Positions 16,949-24,458 are shown, counted from the stretch's first letter. The stretch is 64,000 nt of DNA from Jeotgalibacillus haloalkalitolerans (GCF_034427455.1 NZ_JAXQNN010000003.1:186001-250000); one strand, 5' to 3'. Notes: generated by a model not told the origin, from the sequence alone. A program made the numbers and translations.

Positions 16949-17446
16949 TTGAATAAGTGGGTAAAGAAATTTGAGTATGACGATTCACTCCCACAATTGA
17001 GTGAAATTCATGAAGGTCTTGAACAATTTGAAGGAGTTCCATTGGATTCTCCTGGATTCAATTTGAGTCATAGAGATAGAATGATCTGTTTTCTATACAC
17101 GGTTAAAGAAACAAGTGGAATGACAAGTGACGAAATTGCGGATCAATTTGGACTCACAAGAGCACGTATTTACGCTATCTTGAGAAAAGATGAGTCAAAA
17201 CGTTATATGTCACATTTGAATGACCTTATGTTTGAAGAATTGTGGCAAGACACCGTTAGGGAAATGAGAAAGATTCTAAAGAAATCTCATAGTGAATCCA
17301 ATAAAATCAAGGTCATGGAAATGGTGTTGAAATCAAAAGGTATGTACAAGAATGAAATGAGTGTGACGGTTAAACAAGAAGAACAATATGACCTTGAAGC
17401 TAAGAAAAGAGAGATCATTGAAATGGACTTGGAGAAATTGGATTAA
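16949..17446 (+). CDS. phBC6A51-type HTH protein, terminase small subunit-like
   Basis: The 165-residue protein starts at TTG 16949 behind AAAGGAGGAAGCAAC. A central HTH (TSDEIADQFGLTRARIYAIL, about residues 59-78) is followed by helices and an acidic-basic tail (NEMSVTVKQEEQYDLEAKKR). This order fits phage small terminase or phBC6A51-type HTH proteins, which recognise packaging sites. The element lacks a large terminase. A lone TerS-like gene is typical of phage satellites that redirect a helper's packaging. It could instead be an ordinary regulator. Confidence 0.55.
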   Translation: MNKWVKKFEYDDSLPQLSEIHEGLEQFEGVPLDSPGFNLSHRDRMICFLYTVKETSGMTSDEIADQFGLTRARIYAILRKDESKRYMSHLNDLMFEELWQDTVREMRKILKKSHSESNKIKVMEMVLKSKGMYKNEMSVTVKQEEQYDLEAKKREIIEMDLEKLD

Positions 17447-17502
17447 CTCTCCTTGTCCTTTTTGCGTTGGTTTACATGCCACGAGAAGGAGTTGAGGTCT
17501 TC

Positions 17503-17595
17503 ATGCCATTATTATTAGTCTGCCAACTACTAATGATGATAAACGGATCACGCCAAAACAAACTTTTTTATGAATGTGTTCTTGCAAAAAGATAA
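17503..17595 (+). CDS. Possible 30-residue hydrophobic peptide
   Basis: ATG 17503 has GAGG 5 bp upstream, then MPLLLVCQLLMMINGSR. The same bases form an imperfect hairpin (ATTATTAGT/ACTACTAAT), so this may be chance. Low confidence. Confidence 0.25.
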   Translation: MPLLLVCQLLMMINGSRQNKLFYECVLAKR

Positions 17596-17613
17596 TGAAA
17601 GGAGTGAAAGTGA

Positions 17614-17895
17614 ATGAGAAAACATGTGTTTGAAGTTGTTGTGAAAGGTTTAGAAATCTCAATTTTAGAGCTTCCATTGGAAGAGCCGTTGTATATTAAA
17701 TGGATCAAACGTGAGGGACGCTTGCACACGGAGTTCTCAATGTTCCATATTGACGGGAAATATACAAACATTAATCCACAAAGAGACCTCCTTATTTTAG
17801 ATAAATTATTATACGCACGAGATAACATTTCTTTTCAAGTGAAAAACCGTGAACTATTTCAAGAAAAAATTATGATTACGATTTGGGGAGATTAA
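17614..17895 (+). CDS. Hypothetical protein (93 aa)
   Basis: ATG 17614 follows AAAGGAGTGAAAGTGA. The sequence is beta-rich at the start (FEVVVKGLEISILELPLEEP) with no membrane segment or known motif. A terminator overlaps the stop. It lies between the TerS-like gene and the cargo block; family unknown. Confidence 0.6.
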   Translation: MRKHVFEVVVKGLEISILELPLEEPLYIKWIKREGRLHTEFSMFHIDGKYTNINPQRDLLILDKLLYARDNISFQVKNRELFQEKIMITIWGD

Positions 17896-17913
17896 TTCTC
17901 CCTCCCTCTTTTT
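17886..17913 (+). terminator. Terminator
   Basis: GGGAGA/TCTCCC stem across the stop codon followed by CTTTTT. Confidence 0.6.
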
Positions 17914-18350
17914 CATGTATCCAATCAAAACAGTGAAAATGTGGAATGAAGCCACAAGCTTTTACACTTTCTACAAATTTAAATTTAAGTCGTTAAAAAA
18001 AACGAAAAATTAGGCGGGAACTACAACATACATAATTGAGCGAATAAAAACTGTAACTTATTCTTTTAGGTTGATTCAGGGATCAAAAAAGCGTTTATTC
18101 AAGTATGACTTTGATTTTATGGAGTCCTATAACATTGTAGAAATCTCACAATAATTTAAATAATCGTAATGAATAAGGATCACTTTGTTGGTTTTGAAAA
18201 CGGTTTGTTCCTATTATGGATATTTATGTTCAATTATCAGGTGTGTGGATTTATTCTCTATTACCTAGAATCAATGGTAGGATAAAAAAGGGAAAATGAA
18301 GTAATATGTTGAATTTGTTCAGAATAACGATATATACAAGGGGATTTGTA
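17914..18350. other. AT-rich intergenic stretch before the cargo block
   Basis: About 435 bp with no convincing frame, repeat or strong promoter. It marks the change from backbone genes to cargo. Confidence 0.4.
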
Positions 18351-19910
18351 ATGATAGAGATAAAAAATCCATATAGCAGAAAACGATTTTCGCTAAAAGA
18401 AAAAGCACAAAAGAAATTTACAAGGCTAGTTGTTCCTTGGATTAGGAAGATTCCGCTTAATGATGATTACAATGCAAAGAGAAGGTTTGTTCCACAATCA
18501 ATAAATAGATTGAGAATTGATATCGAATATAAAGGGGGAAGCTTATGGACAAATAATATTCCTTCAGGTGTAGAAGTAAATTTAGTTTCAATGTATGTTG
18601 CTGAATATATTCCAATTGAAAATATCGACAAACTTAATAAAGGGCTGAAAAAAATTTTTAAGAACTTTGCTCCAAAAAGATTTAATACAAACGATATTTC
18701 AAGAATAGATGACTTTTGTCGTAAAGTTAAAGAAAGTATTCATGGAACTCGTTGGAGCAGGTTTGGCTTTCTTGAAATTGATAAAGAACATGAATTGAGT
18801 AAGTTTGTAAAGCGAATAAGTGTAAATGGCTCACAAATTTCTTCATCTTCAATAATTATTGAATTTATTATTGAGCCCTCTGATAATTTTCACAAAGAGT
18901 ACAAGGAACTGATTGAAAAAAACGTAGAAGAAGAAACCGTTCTCACACCTAAATTCAAATATTTCTTTAGCTCTTGGGGTTCCACAACTCCTTCTAATAT
19001 AATCGCTAAAGAACAAATGGTTGAAGATTTCTTATTAGAATTAAAATGGCGAACTTTAAAAGAAATCAGCAAATATTTCGATATGTATTTTACTATAAAT
19101 AAGTTAATTCCTCCTAGTATTGAAGTGTATAAAATAAATCAAAATTCATGTGAATTAAAATCAACAAAAAATGAATTTTGGGAATCAATAGGTATGAGAA
19201 ATAATTATTTACATGAAATATCTAAAGATGGTTATTGGCAGTTATTTGTAAATGATAGGGATACTATTGATAGTTCTATTAAATTTGCTTGTAATAATGA
19301 AGTACCTAAAGATGATATGTTTCACAGTCTCGATTTTCAGTTAGAATATCGTATAAAAGAACTGGCATTGCATTTGTTTCCTATTATGGTTATGAGAGAC
19401 TTCACTCTTAGTCTGAGCAAAAAAATAGCAAAGCAACAAGAAAAAACATTTAAATCAATTAAGAAAGAAAATCCAAATTACAATAAGCTGATAAATATCA
19501 GATATGAACTTGAGCAAAATCTTCAGATACTGAAGCGGTTTAAGAATGAAATGGGAAACGATGAATTTGAGTGGATAAAGGGTAAAATCACAAGTAATTT
19601 GAATGAATTTGAACCAGCAATAAAAAGAGCAAATCATAAACCTTTTGGAAAAGTCATTGTTGATAACACAATCTTTTTAGTTGGAAAAACAGATACCTTA
19701 TCCTTGAATTTCGCTAAAATTATTGATGATACAGTTAAGTTGCTTGAATTGAAAACCAACAATTCTTTAAGAACAAGAACTTTTTGGCTGACTGTGTCTA
19801 CTTCATTATTGTCTGTATTAGCAATTGTTATTGCTACGCTGCAGTTGACTGATGATAAGATTTCAAGAATCAAAGAGTTTTTAGAGTCAATAGCAAATTT
19901 CTTTATATGA
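18351..19910 (+). CDS. Large protein with RNxxxH motif and C-terminal membrane anchor, unknown
   Basis: 519 residues from ATG 18351 (AAGGGG 8 bp upstream; the frame opens at 18306). The N-terminal half is soluble. IGMRNNYLHEIS at about 280-291 is an R-x4-H motif with Asn after Arg, as in HEPN ribonucleases. Residues about 485-505 form one transmembrane helix (TFWLTVSTSLLSVLAIVIAT) followed by a short tail. No family is recognised. A single gene with its own terminator, AT-rich, in a cargo position: a membrane-linked defence effector is possible but unproved. Confidence 0.6.
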   Translation: MIEIKNPYSRKRFSLKEKAQKKFTRLVVPWIRKIPLNDDYNAKRRFVPQSINRLRIDIEYKGGSLWTNNIPSGVEVNLVSMYVAEYIPIENIDKLNKGLKKIFKNFAPKRFNTNDISRIDDFCRKVKESIHGTRWSRFGFLEIDKEHELSKFVKRISVNGSQISSSSIIIEFIIEPSDNFHKEYKELIEKNVEEETVLTPKFKYFFSSWGSTTPSNIIAKEQMVEDFLLELKWRTLKEISKYFDMYFTINKLIPPSIEVYKINQNSCELKSTKNEFWESIGMRNNYLHEISKDGYWQLFVNDRDTIDSSIKFACNNEVPKDDMFHSLDFQLEYRIKELALHLFPIMVMRDFTLSLSKKIAKQQEKTFKSIKKENPNYNKLINIRYELEQNLQILKRFKNEMGNDEFEWIKGKITSNLNEFEPAIKRANHKPFGKVIVDNTIFLVGKTDTLSLNFAKIIDDTVKLLELKTNNSLRTRTFWLTVSTSLLSVLAIVIATLQLTDDKISRIKEFLESIANFFI

Positions 19911-19933
19911 GACCATTATGGTCTCTTTTTTTT
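19909..19933 (+). terminator. Terminator
   Basis: GAGACCAT-T-ATGGTCTC followed by eight T directly at the stop codon. Confidence 0.92.
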
Positions 19934-20018
19934 GTATATATTATGTAAGGATTTTTATTGGATTTAGGTAATTTGTAAGATAAACTTTAAATATGAGGAA
20001 ATATATGGAGGTCTTGTA

Positions 20019-20744
20019 ATGAATTTAATAGAGGACATTGATTCATACATAAACGCAATGAGAGAAATACAAGATTCAATAAATCAGCTTCAAGGAGAAC
20101 GGCTTTTGAAGAATCACCAAAAGACCTTGCTCTTTAGTTTGTTAGAGACGATCTCAAATGGAGTGTATGGTGATAGATACCGTAATGCAGATAGGTTCAA
20201 GAAATTCATCTTGGAGTTTTGTGAATGGGAAGAAGCAGAACGAGTGAGTCTTCAACAATTATTTTTAGTTTTCAAGGAAGGAAAACCGTCTCAAGAATTT
20301 CGTGATCTAAAGATACATGTACTTAATGGGTTACAAGACTATCCTCCTGCAAGTCCAGTTCCATTTAGTTGTGACTCAACTCTTGAAGAAATCAAAGCAC
20401 TAATGCCAAATAATGAAACTACGATAAATGGTGTGGATATACACAATCTTACACACGTAAACCTCTTATGGAAATATCGCAATGCTTTAGTGCATGAAGC
20501 AAGGTCAAAAGGTGCAATGGAGTTGTTTGACGGTACTGACTATCCTCACTATGTTCATTTCACAAAGATGGGGAAGAACGGTGAATGGGAAGTTTGGAAA
20601 ATCTCTTATCCTATTAAGTTCTTCAATAGCCTCATTGATAAAGCGCTGGTGAATGTGAGAGAAACATTCATAGATATGGAACATGATCCAAGAAGTAATT
20701 ATGACTTTGGTGAACTATGGGTGAAATCAAAACAAATGAAATAA
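20019..20744 (+). CDS. HEPN-motif protein, unknown function
   Basis: A 241-residue mostly helical protein. The motif KYRNALVHEARSKG (Arg154, His159; R-x4-H with Asn after Arg) is the catalytic signature of HEPN RNases. TATGGAGG precedes the start. It is first in a three-gene run with a TPR-like protein (16 bp gap) and a coiled-coil membrane-linked protein (15 bp gap), so it probably belongs to one unit. A toxin or abortive-infection nuclease role is inferred from the motif only. Confidence 0.6.
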   Translation: MNLIEDIDSYINAMREIQDSINQLQGERLLKNHQKTLLFSLLETISNGVYGDRYRNADRFKKFILEFCEWEEAERVSLQQLFLVFKEGKPSQEFRDLKIHVLNGLQDYPPASPVPFSCDSTLEEIKALMPNNETTINGVDIHNLTHVNLLWKYRNALVHEARSKGAMELFDGTDYPHYVHFTKMGKNGEWEVWKISYPIKFFNSLIDKALVNVRETFIDMEHDPRSNYDFGELWVKSKQMK

Positions 20745-20759
20745 AAAGGAGTTGGTGTT

Positions 20760-21134
20760 ATGTTAAAGAGATTATTTGGGATCAAAAGTAAAAAAGAAAG
20801 TGAACCGCAAAAAATTGAAAATAATGAATCAAACTTCAATACTCAAGTGGAGAGAAACCTTCAAGGGAAAGAGTTAGAGAGTCAAGGTAAGCTTGAGGAA
20901 GCTAAAGAATTATATCATCTAAACGTAAATGAAGGTTTTGAAGGAAACCACCCGTATGATCGGCTTGCAATCATTTACCGAAAAGAAAAAGCGTTCGATA
21001 AGGAAAATGAAGTTTTAGAGAAAGCTATCAATGTCTTTGAAAGTAAGGTAAGCAATGAAAGAGCGGATCGACAACCAAAGTTGGAACGCTTTAAAAAGAG
21101 ACTTGAAGACGTGAAGAAGAAAGCCTCTCAATAA
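20760..21134 (+). CDS. TPR-like small protein
   Basis: A 124-residue protein with a basic N-terminus and two TPR-like helix pairs (LQGKELESQGKLEEAKELYH; NHPYDRLAIIYRKEKAFDKE). The pattern is common in small phage- and satellite-associated TPR proteins. It probably scaffolds its neighbours; sandwiched between the HEPN-motif and coiled-coil genes. Confidence 0.65.
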   Translation: MLKRLFGIKSKKESEPQKIENNESNFNTQVERNLQGKELESQGKLEEAKELYHLNVNEGFEGNHPYDRLAIIYRKEKAFDKENEVLEKAINVFESKVSNERADRQPKLERFKKRLEDVKKKASQ

Positions 21135-21149
21135 GAAAGGAAATATCTA

Positions 21150-21851
21150 ATGAATGATATTCTTACAACAATCCTGACAAGTGGGATTACAACTGCAGGT
21201 ATATTGGCATTATATCGACATTTTTTAAGTAGAAATATTGAAGCGTTCAAGAGTAATTTATTATTTGACTCACAAAGGAAGGTTCATGACTTCCAACTAT
21301 TCACCACCAAGAAACATGAAACTTATCCAAGGTTATACGGGTTGTTATACAAGTCAACAGATTCAATTTTAAATGTAACAAGTTGGTTCCAAGAATATCC
21401 TTCATTTGTGGAATACTCAAAAACTGATTTAGAAAATTATTTAAGTAAACACGAACTTTTAGAGGTTGATAAAAATAGAATTCTTTCTCTTTGGGAAACC
21501 GATAAACAAAAAATGCAAAAAGAATTACACACTCTTATACAAAATGAAAAGTTTTATGAAGCGGATCAATTAAGAATTGACGCATACAGATTGTTTAGCG
21601 AATCATTACTTTATCAATCAGAAGACGTTAAAAAGATTGGTGAAGAAATAGTGAAGAAACAAAGAGAATTGCTTTTAGACCATGATTGGTATAGACAAGA
21701 AGTTGAACCAAAAGAGAGGAAGGAAATACGTAACAAAATTAAAGTACATAAAGACACACTTGATAAATTAAGAAAAGAATTGTTGGAGACAATGAAAACA
21801 GAGTTGACCGTGGGATATTATGAAGAAACTCAAATGAAATCAACAACATGA
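21150..21851 (+). CDS. Coiled-coil protein with N-terminal membrane segment
   Basis: 233 residues: a hydrophobic N-terminal stretch (ILTTILTSGITTAGILALYR, about 4-23) likely anchors it to the membrane, followed by a Lys/Glu-rich helical body with coiled-coil character in 160-220. No enzyme motif. Third gene of the HEPN-TPR run, closed by a terminator. Family unknown. Confidence 0.55.
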   Translation: MNDILTTILTSGITTAGILALYRHFLSRNIEAFKSNLLFDSQRKVHDFQLFTTKKHETYPRLYGLLYKSTDSILNVTSWFQEYPSFVEYSKTDLENYLSKHELLEVDKNRILSLWETDKQKMQKELHTLIQNEKFYEADQLRIDAYRLFSESLLYQSEDVKKIGEEIVKKQRELLLDHDWYRQEVEPKERKEIRNKIKVHKDTLDKLRKELLETMKTELTVGYYEETQMKSTT

Positions 21852-21856
21852 AGCAA

Positions 21857-21887
21857 AGAGGAACCTTAATTGGCTCCTCTTTTTTTT
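21857..21887. terminator. Bidirectional terminator
   Basis: AGAGGAACC/GGCTCCTCT stem followed by eight T (rightward) and an A-run (leftward); ends the HEPN-TPR run and the convergent AbiJ-like gene. Confidence 0.85.
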
Positions 21888-22755
21888 ATGTGTTTAATTC
21901 ATTCAAACACAACGAAATTAATGCAATCATTCTAAAGAAAAGGTAATCAACATGTTTTTTGTCGTTTACTTTTATCTTACCTCTTTCAAAGTGCCTAATT
22001 TGAAACTTATTCCCTATATCCGTTAAAGATCGAAATTCAGCTTCCAATACTTCATCAAAGTTGTTAGTACCACGAGCAACTTCTTCAATCAATGTATTTG
22101 CTGAGTTTCGTTTGTTCATACCTTCATAATAAGTTTTCATTCTCTCATATGCGTCCCAAATTTTTTCAAGGGCAAATGTTCTTTTTTCTATTTCAGGTTT
22201 GTGTATATTATCAATTGCCAACTTTATTAATTCATTTAAATTATCATCATTAGTTTTCACTGGAAGATCGTTTATTAAATTACCCATTTCTATGGGTAAT
22301 TGTCTCTTTATATTTCCATTTTCATCAACGTAAAAGACAATTTGATTTCTTTCAAATATTTGGTTGACTTCTTTTCTAAAGGCTTCCTTCTTTTCATTTG
22401 TGCTCATGGTGATATATGTATCTCTACCAAAAAAGTCAGTCTCATCATAATACACATCTGAGATTTTAGAATAACAATATTGAACAAAATCCAAGACAGA
22501 ATATTTATTTGGAAAATTCCATTCCTCAAATTGTCCAAATTCTTCAAAAGAAGGAATATAACCTTTAATATCAGCTATTAATGTTTTTCTATCTGTACCA
22601 ATTATTTGTCTTCTATCGTTATACATAGGGAAGTGTTTACAAAAACAAAGTTCATACCTGTTGAAAATACCTACAATTGCATTAAAAACATTAAAGTTAA
22701 TTTCTTCGGAATTTAACTCTTTTTTTCCAAGTTCATTATCACTAAAAAAGTCCAA
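21886..22755 (-). CDS. AbiJ-like (AbiJ-NTD4/HEPN) abortive-infection protein
   Basis: 289 residues from TTG 22755, chosen because AGAAGGAGG lies 6 bp upstream; the longer frame to 22788 covers that site. The C-terminal half carries the pattern ALEKIWDAYERMKTYY, then IGNKFQIRHFERGKI, then HVDYLFFRMIALISLCL. I recognise this pattern from AbiJ-NTD4-type proteins, in which an IRH.E motif belongs to a HEPN-like fold. AbiJ proteins trigger abortive infection against phage. It is transcribed towards the HEPN-TPR run and away from the candidate directionality gene. Confidence 0.6.
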   Translation of the reverse strand: MDFFSDNELGKKELNSEEINFNVFNAIVGIFNRYELCFCKHFPMYNDRRQIIGTDRKTLIADIKGYIPSFEEFGQFEEWNFPNKYSVLDFVQYCYSKISDVYYDETDFFGRDTYITMSTNEKKEAFRKEVNQIFERNQIVFYVDENGNIKRQLPIEMGNLINDLPVKTNDDNLNELIKLAIDNIHKPEIEKRTFALEKIWDAYERMKTYYEGMNKRNSANTLIEEVARGTNNFDEVLEAEFRSLTDIGNKFQIRHFERGKIKVNDKKHVDYLFFRMIALISLCLNELNT

Positions 22756-22855
22756 ATTTCTTCCTCCTTCTAATACCAATATTTTCATTTTACTATTACA
22801 AAAGAAAGTTGACCACGAAAAGTCACATATTTTTCTCGATGTTGTTACTCCGAAT

Positions 22856-22873
22856 AGGACAATCTCTTGTCCT
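22856..22873. promoter_or_regulatory. Perfect palindrome upstream of the attR-proximal gene
   Basis: AGGACAA-TCTC-TTGTCCT lies between the divergent AbiJ-like gene and the 50-residue gene, 28 bp from the latter's start; a good operator candidate or a leader hairpin. Confidence 0.55.
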
Positions 22874-22900
22874 CATAACCTGTATGGAGGGGGAGACAAC

Positions 22901-23053
22901 ATGGAGAAGACTATCATTGATGAATACACGAGCGGAAAAGAACCAATTGAGGAACATAAGATTGAAGGTGTAGGGATCGTGAAAGTGTATGGAGAATTGA
23001 ACGTGGAAAAGTTAGTGCAACGATTACTCAAAACAAAATACATGGCAATATAA
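22901..23053 (+). CDS. 50-residue protein beside attR, candidate recombination directionality factor
   Basis: ATG 22901 has a very strong TGGAGGGGGAGACAAC site. The protein is small and charged, with a beta-like middle (HKIEGVGIVKVYGELN) and a basic C-terminal helix (VEKLVQRLLKTKYM). It is the last gene of the element, 80 bp from the attR core, with its own palindrome upstream and terminator downstream. Directionality factors of serine recombinases are small, fast-evolving and often near an att site, so this is the best candidate, by position and size only. No sporulation promoter was identified with confidence. Confidence 0.55.
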   Translation: MEKTIIDEYTSGKEPIEEHKIEGVGIVKVYGELNVEKLVQRLLKTKYMAI

Positions 23054-23365
23054 TAAGGAAGCAAGGTGTGAGATTGATCCACTCCAATGCTTCCTTTTCT
23101 TTTTGTATATTGATTGCATTTTATAATTAATTTGTTTGTAAATCATTGTTGCAATCATTTCAAGATGGGCAAATTCTTCTGTCGCAATATCATTCAACAC
23201 GCCGATCACTTTATCCGGAATGGTGTAGCGCTGATTCATATAGCGAAGGGCAGCAGCGAGTTCACCATCAGCGCCGCCGTATTGCTCCATTAAGTATTTT
23301 GCAAGGGTAGGGTTACATGTACTGACTCTTACAGGATACATAAGCTTTTTTTCATAGCTCCACAA
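23024..23365 (-). CDS. cotJC: cotJC, 5' part (manganese catalase-like spore coat protein), interrupted
   Basis: Starts at TTG 23365 with AAGGAGG 8 bp upstream, giving MWSYEKKLMYPVRVSTCNPT and then YGGADGELAAALRYMNQRYT, the N-terminal half of CotJC with catalase-fold metal ligands (ELAAAL; EEFAHLEM). cotJC sequence ends at the GTTT core (23134). The frame then runs into the element and stops at 23024 after an unrelated tail. The rest of the gene is at 8525-8866. In B. subtilis cotJABC is made in the mother cell under sigma-E and the protein enters the coat. As it stands, no full CotJC can be made unless the element is excised. Confidence 0.93.
   Translation of the reverse strand: MWSYEKKLMYPVRVSTCNPTLAKYLMEQYGGADGELAAALRYMNQRYTIPDKVIGVLNDIATEEFAHLEMIATMIYKQINYKMQSIYKKKRKHWSGSISHLASLLYCHVFCFE
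23057..23104 (+). terminator. Terminator of the attR-proximal gene
   Basis: GGAAGCA/TGCTTCC stem with an inner GTG/CAC extension, then TTTTCTTTTT. It shields cotJC from element transcription. Confidence 0.8.
23112..23150. other. attR and right end of the element
   Basis: The GTTT core is at 23134-23137; cotJC sequence resumes to its right (minus-strand AACAATGATTTACAAA). TGCATT/AATGCA lies about 15 bp inside, mirroring the attL arm. Confidence 0.75.
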
Positions 23366-23387
23366 ATCGCATACCTCCTTAATTAAA

Positions 23388-23500
23388 AGCGGAAGGCGCT
23401 TGCTCAGCTGCGACAAGCATAAGACGCGGAACGAAAAAGGGCGAACTTTCCCTTTATCGTTCAGTGGCTTATGACTCGAGCAGGTAGCGCCAGAAGCTGG
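23388..23500. repeat. Intergenic palindromic repeat inside the cotJ operon
   Basis: AGCGGAAGGCGCTTGCTC at the left and GAGCAGGTAGCGCCAGAAGC at the right form a long imperfect dyad of the kind dispersed in many Bacillaceae genomes. It separates cotJB from cotJC, which are normally almost contiguous. Confidence 0.65.
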
Positions 23501-23509
23501 ATAAAGTGC

Positions 23510-23773
23510 TTAGACCTGCCATGGCCATGGGGATTCAGCCCATTCCCAGTGCTGGAGTTCCTGCGTCGGCATTCCAAAACGAAGCGGACCAAAACACGCT
23601 TCAAATTCAGTCTTCAGTCTGCTGCTATAAGCACTGTAATAATTGTACTGCTGAATCGCCTGCGCATCATCAGGGTGGGTATTAAGGTAGAGCACCAGAT
23701 CATAAATCACAAAATCTATTGCCTGAATCGCCTCAAGCTTTGTGTAATACTCTTTTGGCAGCTGTCTTTCCAT
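23510..23773 (-). CDS. cotJB: Spore coat protein CotJB
   Basis: 87 residues, the usual CotJB length. Family features: YYTKLEAIQAIDFVIYDLVL, YLNTHPDD, and the Trp/Pro-rich C-terminus HWEWAESPWPWQ. AAAGGAGG precedes the ATG. It starts 14 bp after cotJA. Mother-cell coat or coat-assembly protein acting with CotJA and CotJC. Confidence 0.92.
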   Translation of the reverse strand: MERQLPKEYYTKLEAIQAIDFVIYDLVLYLNTHPDDAQAIQQYNYYSAYSSRLKTEFEACFGPLRFGMPTQELQHWEWAESPWPWQV

Positions 23774-23787
23774 CGGGTGAACCTCCT

Positions 23788-24009
23788 TTATCCGCGATAG
23801 GGGCTCTCGTAGTAATCAAAAAACGGTTCCCAGAGCGTGCCTTTTTTGAGTGCTTCTAAAGGTGGGAACTGGGGGAAATCAGGTGGCTGGAATCCGATAA
23901 ATAAGTTTGGCGGTACGACATATACTTTTGGACCAAGCGGCGGGCATGGATCGAACATTCCCCGGAATGGAGTGTGAAAACGTCTGAATGGGTTATTCGG
24001 CTGAGACAT
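23788..24009 (-). CDS. cotJA: Spore coat protein CotJA
   Basis: 73 residues, Pro-rich. FDPCPPLGPKVYVVPPNLFI and FPPLEALKKGTLWEPFFDYY are diagnostic of CotJA. CAGGAGGGACAGCT precedes the ATG. First gene of cotJABC, needed for CotJC coat assembly in B. subtilis. Its presence shows a spore-forming lineage. Confidence 0.93.
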   Translation of the reverse strand: MSQPNNPFRRFHTPFRGMFDPCPPLGPKVYVVPPNLFIGFQPPDFPQFPPLEALKKGTLWEPFFDYYESPYRG

Positions 24010-24026
24010 AGCTGTCCCTCCTGTGG

Positions 24027-24052
24027 ATTCATATTACCTGAAGAGTATATGC
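24027..24052 (-). promoter_or_regulatory. Weak sigma-E-like promoter of cotJABC
   Basis: On the minus strand GCATATA and AATATGAAT resemble sigma-E -35 and -10 boxes, but the 10 bp spacer is shorter than the usual 13-15. Tentative. Confidence 0.3.
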
Positions 24053-24061
24053 TGGTGGGGA

Positions 24062-24372
24062 AGGGAGTAGAAGTGGTGATTGTCGGTATAGTTACTGGAG
24101 TTGTAGCGATACACCTGGGAGGTTATCGCTATCCCCGGCTAGGTTGTAGCAGTTCGTCCAGCAGATGTCTCAATCTCATACTTCGAATGCCGCACCACAC
24201 CCTCTTAATGCATTTAAGAAACTAAGTCCTGGTTTCCCAAATGCATGCAGGGCTGCAGCAGCCGTTTGTCGCTATTTTTGCTGGGGGTGTAGTAATCAGG
24301 GCTGAGTATGTAGCGATACACCCGGAAACCTGTAGCAATTCACGCCGTTTTTGTAGCGTTCCACTCAAATGG
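24062..24372 (-). repeat. Composite repeat, locus 1: array-hairpin-array
   Basis: In minus orientation, degenerate units of about 21 bp around GCTACAA/CGCTACA (24286-24372 and 24062-24150) flank a 15 bp hairpin (24208-24246) with a 9 nt loop. The same layout recurs at 32030-32354. The region between htpX and cotJA has no gene. Confidence 0.7.
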
Positions 24373-24425
24373 ATGTCCTATCGACCACTTTGAGTGTAGC
24401 CACGGTTCCCGTTTTAAGTCCAAAC

Positions 24426-24458
24426 AAAAAAGAACCGCCATCCCAGGCGGTTCCTTTC
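24426..24458 (-). terminator. htpX terminator
   Basis: GGAACCGCC/GGCGGTTC stem followed (minus strand) by TTTTTTG, just after the htpX stop. Confidence 0.88.

Larger units (their letters stand above)
8867..23137. mobile_element. cotJC-intervening element, about 14.27 kb, serine-recombinase type
   Basis: Bounds are set by the break in cotJC on both sides and the shared GTTT core. The element is visibly more AT-rich than its flanks and uses many TTG starts. It holds a large serine recombinase beside attL, a small resolvase, a repeat-rich non-coding region, two Xre regulators, a winged-helix replication-type protein, a terminase-small-subunit-like protein, miniproteins, a cargo of HEPN/Abi-like genes, and a 50-residue candidate directionality factor beside attR. 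It has no virion structural genes and no conjugation genes. It could be a phage satellite, an integrated plasmid, or a domesticated sporulation-excised element. Confidence 0.9.

Noticed and set aside
22825-22860. Sigma-E promoter before the candidate directionality gene (ATATTT at about 22828)
   Set aside because: No CATACAAT-like -10 lies at 13-15 bp; too weak to report as a feature.
8867-23137. Complete prophage
   Set aside because: No portal, capsid, tail, holin, lysin or large terminase gene in 14.3 kb.
24062-24372. Regular units of about 21 bp suggested a CRISPR array (also at 32030, 34932, 52158)
   Set aside because: Only a short core is conserved, there are no identical repeats of 24-37 bp with unique spacers, and no cas genes are present.
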